DNA from: Rhodocyclaceae bacterium
GTDB lineage: Bacteria > Pseudomonadota > Gammaproteobacteria > Burkholderiales > Rhodocyclaceae
Length of the DNA: 34,084 nucleotides
Direction: 5' to 3'
Assembly (NCBI GenBank): GCA_020445785.1
Contig: JAGRFZ010000038.1
Location: 1 to 34,084 of the forward strand
The notes under the pieces: generated by a model
Seen by the model: the letters and a program-made list of their open reading frames with translations, nothing else
The model's database searches: none
What the model was told of the DNA's origin: nothing
Program-made: the position numbers and the translations under genes
Shown: piece by piece, positions 7,795 to 14,927 of the stretch
How the letters are laid out: each line of letters begins with the position of its first letter
How positions within the stretch are numbered: the stretch's first letter is position 1

Positions 7795-8466
7795 ATGGAA
7801 CTCCCGGTACGGCGTAAGCGCGGGCGACCGCCCAGACGGCTCGATGGTGGTCTCGAGACGCGGCAGGCGCTGGTGCGGGCCGGCGTGGCGCTGTTGACCG
7901 AACAGGGCTTCTGCGCGACGGGCATCGACGAAGTGCTGTCGCGGGTCGGCGTGCCGAAGGGCTCGTTCTACCATTACTTCACCAGCAAGGAAGCCTTCGG
8001 TGCGGAACTGATCGACAGCTACGCGACATATTTCGATCACAAGCTCCAGCGCTGGCTCGGGGATCGCCGCCGGCCGGCCGTGCAGCGATTGGGCGATTTC
8101 ATGGCCGACGCTCGTCGCGGCATGGAGCGCCATGGCTATCGCCGCGGCTGTCTGGTCGGCAACCTCGGCCAGGAAATGGCCTCCTTGCCGGATGCCTATC
8201 GCGCTCGGCTGATCGAGGTCCTGCTGGGCTGGCAGGCAAGGGTTCAGCGCTGCCTCGAAGAGGCTCGCGAAGACGGGGAGCTGGCCGACGATCGCGACTG
8301 CGCCCAGTTGGCCGCGTTCTTCTGGATCGGATGGGAGGGGGCCGTGCTGCGCGCAAAGCTCGAACAACGCGCGGCACCGCTGGACTGTTTCGCTCAGGGA
8401 TTCGTCGCGCTGCTCGGCACGCCGAGGCCGGGGGCCGATCTGTCTGCACTGACACGGGAGGGATGA
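7795..8466 (+). CDS. acuR: TetR/AcrR family repressor, AcuR-like
   Basis: This is a 223-residue regulator. The N-terminus is basic ([11 protein letters not shown]). A TetR-type helix-turn-helix spans about residues 38-66 ([20 protein letters not shown]), and an all-helical ligand domain follows. The ATG at 7795 is chosen over a TTG two codons upstream. It overlaps or abuts the AcuI gene, the same order as acuR-acuI in Rhodobacter sphaeroides. There AcuR represses acuI and is relieved by acrylate. Acrylate sensing here is inferred from that gene order and the TetR family, not from ligand-binding residues. It is probably autoregulated from the short AT-rich promoter upstream. Confidence 0.8.
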   Translation: MELPVRRKRGRPPRRLDGGLETRQALVRAGVALLTEQGFCATGIDEVLSRVGVPKGSFYHYFTSKEAFGAELIDSYATYFDHKLQRWLGDRRRPAVQRLGDFMADARRGMERHGYRRGCLVGNLGQEMASLPDAYRARLIEVLLGWQARVQRCLEEAREDGELADDRDCAQLAAFFWIGWEGAVLRAKLEQRAAPLDCFAQGFVALLGTPRPGADLSALTREG

Positions 8467-9449
8467 TGTTCAAGGGAATCTTGATTCAGAAGGACGACGC
8501 GGGCTACCGCGCCGCATTGCAGGAACTCGACGACAGCGCGCTCGGAGACGGCGACGTCACGGTGCAAGTCGGGTATTCGACGCTGAACTACAAGGACGGA
8601 CTGGCGATTACCGGCAAGGGCCCCGTCGTGCGCCGGTTTCCGATGATTCCGGGCATCGACATGGCCGGCACCGTCGAGCACAGCAATCATCCGGATTACC
8701 GGCCGGGCGACGCGGTGGTGCTGAACGGCTGGGGCGTCGGCGAGGTGCACCCGGGCGGTCTGGCGCAGCGCATCCGCCTGAAGGGCGATTGGCTGGTGCC
8801 GCTGCCGGCCGCATTCTCCGCCCGCCAGGCGATGGCGATCGGTACCGCCGGCTACACGGCGATGTTGTGCGTGCTGGCCCTGGAGCGTTTCGGTGTGACC
8901 CCGGACCACGGTGAGATTCTGGTCACCGGCGCCAACGGCGGGGTCGGCAGTGTCGCCGTGGCGGTCCTCGCCAGGCTGGGATTCACGGTGGTGGCCTCGA
9001 CCGGACGTGTCGAGGAAGCCGATTACCTGAAGTCGCTGGGGGCTGCCGAGATCATCGACCGGGCGCAATTCTCCGAGCCCGGCCGCCCCCTCGGCAAGGA
9101 GCGCTGGGCGGGCGCGGTAGACACGGTCGGCAGCCATACGCTCGCCAATGTCTGCGCCACCGCCCGCTACCGGGGTGTGGTGACCGCGTGCGGACTGGCG
9201 CAGGGCATGGATCTGCCGGCCACCGTCGCCCCCTTCATCCTGCGCGGCGTCACGCTTGCCGGGATCGACAGCGTGATGTGCCCGCGTCCCGAGCGGCTCG
9301 TGGCCTGGGAGCGCCTGGCCACCGACCTCGACATGGCCAAGCTCGACCTGATCACCCGTGAGATCGCGCTCGGCGACGTCATCGAGGCGGCCGGGCAATT
9401 GGTCCAGGGCCGGATCCGCGGCCGCGTCGTCGTCGACGTCAATCGCTGA
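8466..9449 (+). CDS. acuI: Acrylyl-CoA reductase (NADPH), AcuI/YhdH family
   Basis: This is a 327-residue zinc-free medium-chain oxidoreductase of the YhdH/AcuI group. Family features in order are: [13 protein letters not shown] (about 42-54), [11 protein letters not shown], the NADP-binding [18 protein letters not shown], and the C-terminal [12 protein letters not shown]. The enzyme reduces acrylyl-CoA to propionyl-CoA in the cytoplasm, detoxifying acrylate made from DMSP or 3-hydroxypropionate. Two adjacent ATGs (8463 and 8466) are possible. GGGAGG sits 5 bases before 8466 but only 2 before 8463, so 8466 is preferred. Its start overlaps the acuR stop, giving coupled expression. No DMSP lyase is visible in the window. 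Confidence 0.88.
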   Translation: MFKGILIQKDDAGYRAALQELDDSALGDGDVTVQVGYSTLNYKDGLAITGKGPVVRRFPMIPGIDMAGTVEHSNHPDYRPGDAVVLNGWGVGEVHPGGLAQRIRLKGDWLVPLPAAFSARQAMAIGTAGYTAMLCVLALERFGVTPDHGEILVTGANGGVGSVAVAVLARLGFTVVASTGRVEEADYLKSLGAAEIIDRAQFSEPGRPLGKERWAGAVDTVGSHTLANVCATARYRGVVTACGLAQGMDLPATVAPFILRGVTLAGIDSVMCPRPERLVAWERLATDLDMAKLDLITREIALGDVIEAAGQLVQGRIRGRVVVDVNR

Positions 9450-9459
9450 GGTGCCGGCC

Positions 9460-10038
9460 ATGGATGAACGTATCAGCCGTTTCCCGGTGTCCGAGTTGGC
9501 CGATCTCCCCGAGGACGTGCGGACCCGCATCCTCGCGGTGCAGGAAAAGGCCGGCTTCGTGCCCAACGTGTTTCTGATGCTGGCCCACCGCCCGGCGGAG
9601 TTCCGCGCGTTCTTCGACTACCACGACGCCCTGATGGAGCGCGACGTCGGCCTCTCCAAGGCCGAGCGGGAGATGATCGTGGTGGCGACTTCGGCCCTCA
9701 ACCATTGCCTGTACTGCGTCATCGCCCATGGCGCCGTGTTGCGTATACGGGCCAAGAACCCGCGTCTCGCGGATCAGCTTGCGACCAACCATCGCAAGGC
9801 GGAGGTTTCGCCGCGCCAGCGGGCCATGCTCGATTTCGCGATCAAGCTCTCGCGCGACGGCGAGACCGTCGACGACGATGATTTCGCTCGGCTGCAGGCG
9901 CACGGCTTCGATGATTCGGCGATCTGGGACATCGGCGCCATCACCGCCTTCTTCGCCATGAGCAACCGCCTGGTGCACCTCACCGGTACACCGCCCAACG
10001 AGCCGTTCTACCTGATGGGACGACTGCCCAAGAGCTGA
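9460..10038 (+). CDS. Peroxidase-related protein, carboxymuconolactone decarboxylase/AhpD-like fold
   Basis: This is a 192-residue protein starting 10 bases after acuI, so probably the third gene of that operon. The AhpD-like core is clear: EREMIVVATSALNHCLYC followed by VIAHG gives the redox pair Cys83-x-x-Cys86 and His90. The C-terminal NEPFYLMGR is typical of the uncharacterised peroxidase-related subfamily, close in length to other members. AhpD-fold proteins use the Cys pair to reduce or hand electrons to peroxidases. The natural substrate of this subfamily is not known. Co-transcription with acuI hints at a role in coping with reactive electrophiles, which is inference. Confidence 0.85.
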   Translation: MDERISRFPVSELADLPEDVRTRILAVQEKAGFVPNVFLMLAHRPAEFRAFFDYHDALMERDVGLSKAEREMIVVATSALNHCLYCVIAHGAVLRIRAKNPRLADQLATNHRKAEVSPRQRAMLDFAIKLSRDGETVDDDDFARLQAHGFDDSAIWDIGAITAFFAMSNRLVHLTGTPPNEPFYLMGRLPKS

Positions 10039-10065
10039 GCGAGCGGCTGCCGTTGCGGCGCCGGC

Positions 10066-10440
10066 TCAGCGCCGGCCGCAGCGGCGCTCGACGAGCCAGG
10101 CGCCGCCCAGGCCGGCGGCCGTGGTGACGATGCCGGTGCCGAGCCAGAACAGCATCGGGCCGGGCTTGCCCTGGAAAAGGAGGTCGCCGAGACCGAGCGC
10201 GGCGAGCAGCAGCGCCGGGCTGGCGAAGACGGTGGCGCCGAGCCATGCGAGCTGCAGCGATTCGCGCGCCGTGAGGGCGCTCGATACCGCATTGAAGGCC
10301 AGCGCCGAGACGGCGGCGAGGATCACCTGGGTGTGCAATCCGTTGAACATCGAGGCGAAGAACCACAGCAGCACCGTGGCACCGAGGACGAACTTGGCGA
10401 GAAGCGGCCAGAAGCGGCGCGCGGCAGAGGTTGTGATCAT
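10066..10440 (-). CDS. Small multi-pass membrane protein
   Basis: This is a 124-residue protein with about four hydrophobic helices (roughly 12-30, 35-55, 65-87 and 95-115) and short basic ends (ITTSAARRF and VERRCGRR). The ATG at 10440 has no good SD. No family was recognised and there are no charged residues inside the helices to suggest transport. It converges on the peroxidase-related gene and lies divergently from the flavin reductase gene. It is likely real, because the regular hydrophobic pattern fits a plain helix bundle. Confidence 0.6.
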   Translation of the reverse strand: MITTSAARRFWPLLAKFVLGATVLLWFFASMFNGLHTQVILAAVSALAFNAVSSALTARESLQLAWLGATVFASPALLLAALGLGDLLFQGKPGPMLFWLGTGIVTTAAGLGGAWLVERRCGRR

Positions 10441-10613
10441 GGCGAGGACCGGCTAACCGACGGTGCCATCTTGCGAGCAGCTCGGCAGCGAGGCAAGGGA
10501 CAATGTCACCGGTAGGCATCGCGGCGATGGCGCCGCGAAAGGGTGCCCAAGCGCGCCGCGAAGGCTTATGCTGCGGCTTCCTGCGTCTGCCGCGCACTTC
10601 TGGAGACCGCTGA

Positions 10614-11210
10614 ATGACCCGCCCGAGAATCCTTGCCCTGGCCGGCAGCAGCCGCCGTGAATCGCTGGCGCGCCGCCTTGCCCAGGCCTGCGTCGAGCCT
10701 CTGTCCGAGGCCGGCGCCGTCGTTGAACTGATCGAACTCGGCGACTATCCGATGCCGCTCTACAACGGTGATCTGGAGCGAGAGTCCGGCTTGCCGGCAA
10801 CGGCTGCGGCGTTGCAGCGCGAACTCCATGGGAGTGACGGCCTGCTGGTCGTCAATCCCGAATACAACGGTTCGATCACGCCGCTGCTCAAAAACACGCT
10901 CGATTGGTGCTCGCGCCCGAATCCCGAGGACGAGGCGCGTTCCGGCGGCGCCGTCTTCGCCGGGCGTGCCGCAGCGGTCCTGGCCACGTCGCCGGGGCCG
11001 ATGGGGGGCATGCGCGTGCTTTTTCACGTGCGGGACATCCTCGGCTACCTCGGGATGCATGTGATCCCGCAGCAACTCGGGGTCGGCAATGCCGGCGGCG
11101 CGTTCGCCGCGGACGGCCGCCTCGCCAATGAGCGCCAGCAGGGAATGCTCGAGGCGACGCTGCAGTCGCTGGCCACCACCGCGGCCCGGCTCGCGCCGGA
11201 GTCGCGGTGA
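10614..11210 (+). CDS. NAD(P)H-dependent FMN reductase family protein
   Basis: This is a 198-residue flavodoxin-like protein. The N-terminal strand-loop ILALAGSSRRESLARRLA (about 6-23) is the FMN phosphate-binding loop. The middle motif NPEYNGSITPLLKNTLDW is the hallmark of the NADPH-dependent FMN reductase/azoreductase family, and SPGPMGGMR follows. Such enzymes use NAD(P)H to reduce flavin or quinones in the cytoplasm. Its stop overlaps the next start as GTGA, so it is coupled to the pirin gene. Pairing with pirin suggests a quinone- or flavonoid-type substrate, but the sequence does not fix it. Confidence 0.87.
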   Translation: MTRPRILALAGSSRRESLARRLAQACVEPLSEAGAVVELIELGDYPMPLYNGDLERESGLPATAAALQRELHGSDGLLVVNPEYNGSITPLLKNTLDWCSRPNPEDEARSGGAVFAGRAAAVLATSPGPMGGMRVLFHVRDILGYLGMHVIPQQLGVGNAGGAFAADGRLANERQQGMLEATLQSLATTAARLAPESR

Positions 11211-12088
11211 ACATCCTGCACGCCCTGGAGGGGCGTGAGCGCGATCTCGGCGACGGCTTCACGGTGCGGCGCCTGCTGCCGGCGTCCGCGTGCCGGTCGG
11301 TCGGTCCGTTCATCTTCTTCGACCACCTCGGGCCACTGGATGTCGCCGCGGGCGTCCGTCACGACGTGCGCCCGCATCCGCACATCGGACTGGCCACCGT
11401 GACCTATCTGTTCGAAGGGGCGATCACCCATCGTGACAGCCTCGGGCATGTACAGCGCATCGAGCCCGGGGCGATCAACTGGATGACGGCCGGGCGCGGC
11501 ATCGTGCATTCCGAGCGTACGCCGGACGATATGCAGGGCCAGGCGCGCCGCATGCATGGTCTGCAGTTGTGGTGCGCGTTGCCGGCAACGGACGAGGAGT
11601 GCGATCCGGCCTTCGCCCACTACCCGGCGTCCGGCATGCCGGAGGTTCGCGAGGGGGACGTCGGCGTACGGGTGCTGGTGGGCGAACTGCACGGCAGTCG
11701 CTCGCCGGTCGAGACCATGCTCGAGACCCTCTACCTGGACGTCACCTTGGCGCCCGGTGCGGCCTGGCACGTGCCGGCGGTGGTCGCCGAACGGGCCTTG
11801 TACTGCATCCAGGGGGAGGTCGCCCTCGACGGCCTGCCGCTGCCGGCGCACCGCCTGGTGGTGTTGAAGGAGGGCGCGAGCCCGGTGCTCGCCAGCGTCG
11901 ACGGCGCCCGTGTCGTGGTGGTCGGCGGCGAGGCCCTGCCGGAACCACGCTATATGTGGTGGAACCTGGTGTCTTCTCGACGCGAGCGAATCCAGCAGGC
12001 CGCCGCGGACTGGGAGTCCCGACGGTTCGCGCCGATACCGGGGGACGACGAGGAGCGCATTCCGCTGCCGGAGTCGCGGTTCGCGTGA
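11207..12088 (+). CDS. Pirin family protein (bicupin)
   Basis: This is a 293-residue bicupin. The metal ligands of pirin are all present at almost the positions seen in human pirin: His57 and His59 in RPHPHIG, His101 and Glu103 in IVHSERTP. The GTG start at 11207 is chosen because it overlaps the flavin-reductase stop (GTGA) and gives the normal family N-terminus with FIFFDHLGP. Bacterial pirins are iron-containing cupins; some cleave quercetin and others act as regulators. Given its place between a flavin/quinone reductase and a LysR regulator, a role in handling redox-active phenolics or quinones is the best guess. Confidence 0.9.
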   Translation: MNILHALEGRERDLGDGFTVRRLLPASACRSVGPFIFFDHLGPLDVAAGVRHDVRPHPHIGLATVTYLFEGAITHRDSLGHVQRIEPGAINWMTAGRGIVHSERTPDDMQGQARRMHGLQLWCALPATDEECDPAFAHYPASGMPEVREGDVGVRVLVGELHGSRSPVETMLETLYLDVTLAPGAAWHVPAVVAERALYCIQGEVALDGLPLPAHRLVVLKEGASPVLASVDGARVVVVGGEALPEPRYMWWNLVSSRRERIQQAAADWESRRFAPIPGDDEERIPLPESRFA

Positions 12089-12969
12089 GCCTCGCGGCGC
12101 GCAGCATTCCGCCGATGCATGCGCTGGCGGCGTTCGAGTCCGCTGCGCGGCTCGGCGGCTTCGCGGCCGCCGCCGAAGAGTTGTGCGTGACGCCGAGTGC
12201 GGTCAGCCATCGCATCCGTCAGCTCGAGGCTCGCCTCGGCTTGGCGCTGTTCGACCGCGCACCGTCCGGTGTGCGCCTGACCTCGGCCGGCCGGCGCTAT
12301 CTCGACAGCGTGCGCGAAGCCTTTGCAAAGCTCTCGCAGGGAGGCGGCGAGATGGCGGCCGAGCGGGAACGGCTGAGGATCTCGGTGCCACCGACCTTCG
12401 CTCGGCAGATGCTGATGGCGCGACTGCCGGAGTTTCTCGCCCGACACCCCGAGGTCGAGGTCACCGTGAACGTGGCCTTGCCCTTGGACGGCACGACGAC
12501 CGAGTCCTCCGATCTGGCGGTACGTTGGCTGGACCGGGCGCCGGTGGCGGCCCTGGTGGACAAGCTGTTCGAAGACGAACTGGTCGTGCTGTCGTCGCCC
12601 GGCTATTGCCGCAGGCTCGCCTTGCGCGAACCGGCGGATCTGGAACGGGCCGAACTATTGCGTTCGGAGCTGCTGCCATGGCGTCCGTGGTTCGCGGCCG
12701 CTGGTCTCGATTGGCCCGAGCCCCAGCGGGGCTCGGTGCTCAACGATCTCGGCATGTTGCTCGAGGTGGCTGCCTGCGGCCTCGGCGTGGCGCTGTGCAC
12801 CCGGCGGATTGCCGCGGCCTGGCTGGATGCCGGGCGCCTGCTGAGCCCGCTATCGTTGGCGGCGCCGTCCCCGATGGCCTACTACCTGGTCGCAGACGCT
12901 GCGGCCGCACGGCGCCCGGCGGTGACGGGTTTCGCTGCTTGGCTCGGCGAGGCGCTGGGCGCGAATTGA
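12085..12969 (+). CDS. LysR family transcriptional regulator (GcvA/AmpR-like)
   Basis: This is a 294-residue regulator. The GTG at 12085 overlaps the pirin stop as GTGA; an internal ATG at 12115 (MHALAAFES) is the alternative. The winged helix-turn-helix is clear at about residues 12-70 (LGGFAAAAEELCVTPSAVSH, then RLGLALFDR). A substrate-binding domain follows from about residue 95 (RLRISVPPTFARQMLMARLP). The SIPP...LAAFESAARLGGF start is typical of the GcvA/AmpR/TrpI subgroup. LysR genes usually diverge from their targets; here it is the last gene of the flavin reductase-pirin run, so it would be made together with its likely targets. The effector is unknown. Confidence 0.88.
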   Translation: MSLAARSIPPMHALAAFESAARLGGFAAAAEELCVTPSAVSHRIRQLEARLGLALFDRAPSGVRLTSAGRRYLDSVREAFAKLSQGGGEMAAERERLRISVPPTFARQMLMARLPEFLARHPEVEVTVNVALPLDGTTTESSDLAVRWLDRAPVAALVDKLFEDELVVLSSPGYCRRLALREPADLERAELLRSELLPWRPWFAAAGLDWPEPQRGSVLNDLGMLLEVAACGLGVALCTRRIAAAWLDAGRLLSPLSLAAPSPMAYYLVADAAAARRPAVTGFAAWLGEALGAN

Positions 12970-12986
12970 GCAAGCGCCGGCTCCGT

Positions 12987-13535
12987 TCATGGCAGCGCCG
13001 GCTTCTTCTCCGGGCCGATATTCAGGTAGGCGTGGGCGGCGGCCAGATCGGACACCGTGTTCGCGACCAGTTGTGACAGGACTTCTTCCTCCCAGCGTCG
13101 GGTGACGTGGAGCTGACCACGCTGCGAGCGCTCGATCCAGCCGCGGGATTGCAGTTTCGCGATCTTGCGACGCACGGTTTCATGGGCGAGGCCGAGCGCC
13201 TGCGCGATCGAATAGGCGTTGCAGCAGGGAACCAGACTGCCGCGCTCGGCGCCGTCGAGCCGTTCGCTGAGGTGGGCGCATCCGCTGCGTTCGGCAAATC
13301 GGCCGATGTTGTACAGCCAGATCTCGTTGGCCACCAGCGACATCACCGGGTCGCCGGCGGAGAGCTGATGATCCTGTACCCGAGCGCGCTGGATCAGCGA
13401 CAGCACGACGAACGAGCGGGCATGCCAGTCGCCCCGCGTGGGGCGATCGGATGTGGTCCGCCGCAGGTTGCCGAACGCACCTCGGAGAAAGGCTTCGAGC
13501 CCGTGGCGGGGCGGATTGTCGTCGTCGATCAACAT
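12987..13535 (-). CDS. Winged-helix transcriptional regulator without a recognised sensor domain
   Basis: This is a 182-residue protein. The C-terminal half contains a Crp/MarR-like winged helix: YSIAQALGLAHETVRRKIAK, then LQSRGWIERSQRGQLHVT, about residues 105-145. The N-terminal 90 residues are helical by appearance and lack the glycine-rich beta-roll of a cyclic-nucleotide or FNR domain. Cys residues at SGCAHL and VPCCNAY are notable. The ATG at 13535 has no strong SD, but the frame opens there. An AT-rich patch (about 13573-13596) just upstream probably holds its promoter. It converges on the LysR gene. Regulator function is fairly sure; target and signal are unknown. Confidence 0.72.
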   Translation of the reverse strand: MLIDDDNPPRHGLEAFLRGAFGNLRRTTSDRPTRGDWHARSFVVLSLIQRARVQDHQLSAGDPVMSLVANEIWLYNIGRFAERSGCAHLSERLDGAERGSLVPCCNAYSIAQALGLAHETVRRKIAKLQSRGWIERSQRGQLHVTRRWEEEVLSQLVANTVSDLAAAHAYLNIGPEKKPALP

Positions 13536-13629
13536 CGTGAGTCATGGCTACCGGTTCATGCGAAGTTCGGATTGTATGCATAATTATGAATTATTGGAAG
13601 GGGCGGCAGTGCCCCGCAGGGGGGTTGAC

Positions 13630-13662
13630 GCAAAGCGCCCGACCAATGGTCGGGCGCTTTGC
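13630..13662 (-). terminator. Strong hairpin terminator of the His-rich protein gene
   Basis: A 15-bp perfect stem pairs GCAAAGCGCCCGACC (13630-13644) with its complement at 13648-13662 around a 3-base loop. It begins 18 bases after the stop of the minus-strand gene ending at 13680. The flanking AAA/TTT inside the stem would give a short U-run in either direction, so it may work on both strands. Confidence 0.7.
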
Positions 13663-13679
13663 CACACGGGGGAGACCGC

Positions 13680-14051
13680 TCAGGGCAGGGGAAACGGGAT
13701 CACGAGTGGCGGTAGATTGACGCCGATCACGAGGCCGGGCTCTGCATAGATCGGGCGGGACTCGTAGTGCCGATAGATCGGCCGCTCCCGGACGATCACC
13801 CGTTCCCGCACCACGTCGCGATGGTGGTCGTGGGCGTGGCGGTGGTGACGGTGGCGATACTCGTTCTTGTGTTTGCGGTGCCGCCAGTGGCGGTGGCCAC
13901 GGTCATGGTCGCGATCGTAAGCGCGCTCGCGCCACTCGTGGCGACCGTGATCGCGGTCGTGATGGCCGCGGTCCGCGCTCGCAGTGCCGGCAGCGAACAG
14001 CATCGACGCGGCGAGCGCGGCGCCGAGCAAGCTGCGAATGGATTGCCTCAT
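13680..14051 (-). CDS. Secreted histidine-rich protein
   Basis: This is a 123-residue protein. The ATG at 14051 has AGGAGG at 8 bases; the frame is open upstream to 14102 but without such a site. A signal peptide is plain at residues 1-27 (MRQSIRSLLGAALAASM to GTASA, cleaved before DRGHH). The mature part is dominated by His, Arg and Asp in H-D-R-D-H-type repeats (about 28-85). A Tyr/Pro-rich tail with the hydrophobic end LVIGVNLPPLVIPFPLP follows. Similar short exported His/Arg/Asp-rich proteins are common in proteobacteria and are often guessed to bind metals such as Ni or Zn; no function is proven. It is a single-gene unit with its own terminator. Confidence 0.78.
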   Translation of the reverse strand: MRQSIRSLLGAALAASMLFAAGTASADRGHHDRDHGRHEWRERAYDRDHDRGHRHWRHRKHKNEYRHRHHRHAHDHHRDVVRERVIVRERPIYRHYESRPIYAEPGLVIGVNLPPLVIPFPLP

Positions 14052-14294
14052 GTCCTTGCCTCCTGTTCGTGGGTCGGCGACGGCCTTCGAGGCCGGTCGC
14101 ACGACTGCACGATACGTCCGGAAGCGTGGCCTTGCGCAGGGTGCTTGTAAGCGATTCCGTGCCCGGGTGCGAGGCTGTGGTCCTCTGGGGATTTCTGGAA
14201 TCGGGCAGACAATCAGCGAGTTGCGCGATGATCGCGGCCGGTCACCCGGTGCTCGCGCGCTTGACGTGCTTACATTGGCGCGCCCGGGCTTAAC

Positions 14295-14927
14295 CTAACT
14301 TTTCATGTCTTTTGCACGAACCAGCAGTACGTGCACCTGGCGCGGACCATGGGCGCCGAGCTGGATCGTCTGTTCGACATCGCCGGTTCGGGACGGGCCG
14401 GCGATCAGGTTGAGGGCGCGCGGCATGTCGCCGAGGGCGCGAGCATTCGCCCACACCGCTTCCTGGTTGTCGCAGACGTCGTCCGCGCGAATCGCCACCA
14501 GATGGAACTCGGGCACATAGTTGTGGGTGATCGGTGAGTTCGGCCCCGAGTACATCACCAGACTGCCGCTTTCGGCGATGCCGGCGAAGGCGAGCGAAAC
14601 GGCGACCGATTCGTCGATGGCGGCCGGCCGGCTGTGCCGATCCACCTTTTCCGGCCAGTTCAGCGCCATCAGCGGCGGGGCGACGGCCAGTCGGTGGTCG
14701 AGCTGTCGCTGCTCGAGCCATGCCACCACCCGCTGCGGCAATTCGTCGAGCTCAGCGATCGCCTCCCATGTGCAGGCGTGCGCGACCAGGCGGTCGGTGA
14801 ACCGCTCGATGCGCTGCTCGCCGTAGGTCGGCGGGGTCGGCCGTGGGGGCAGCGCGCTTCGCGCGCGCAGACCCGGGGCGCTGGTGATCGCGCGTCGAAT
14901 TTCGTGCAGCACCAGTTCGCGGTTCAT
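14295..14927 (-). CDS. lutC: Lactate utilisation protein C (LutC/YkgG family)
   Basis: This is a 210-residue protein of the LUD-domain family. The typical C-terminal motif block is present: AFAGIAESGSLVMYSGPNSP, then YVPEFHLVAIRADDV and GPSRTGDVEQTIQLGAHGP. LutC is the smallest subunit of the LutABC L-lactate oxidation system, in which iron-sulfur proteins pass electrons from lactate to the respiratory chain. The start at 14927 overlaps the lutB stop as ATGA. The N-terminal 70 residues are more variable, as usual in the family. It is the last gene of the lut operon; no clear terminator follows. Confidence 0.9.
   Translation of the reverse strand: MNRELVLHEIRRAITSAPGLRARSALPPRPTPPTYGEQRIERFTDRLVAHACTWEAIAELDELPQRVVAWLEQRQLDHRLAVAPPLMALNWPEKVDRHSRPAAIDESVAVSLAFAGIAESGSLVMYSGPNSPITHNYVPEFHLVAIRADDVCDNQEAVWANARALGDMPRALNLIAGPSRTGDVEQTIQLGAHGPRQVHVLLVRAKDMKS

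Noticed and set aside
11569-12084. 466-residue LysR reading frame extending into the pirin gene
   Set aside because: The extra N-terminal part is pirin read in the wrong frame. The helix-turn-helix begins just after the GTG at 12085.
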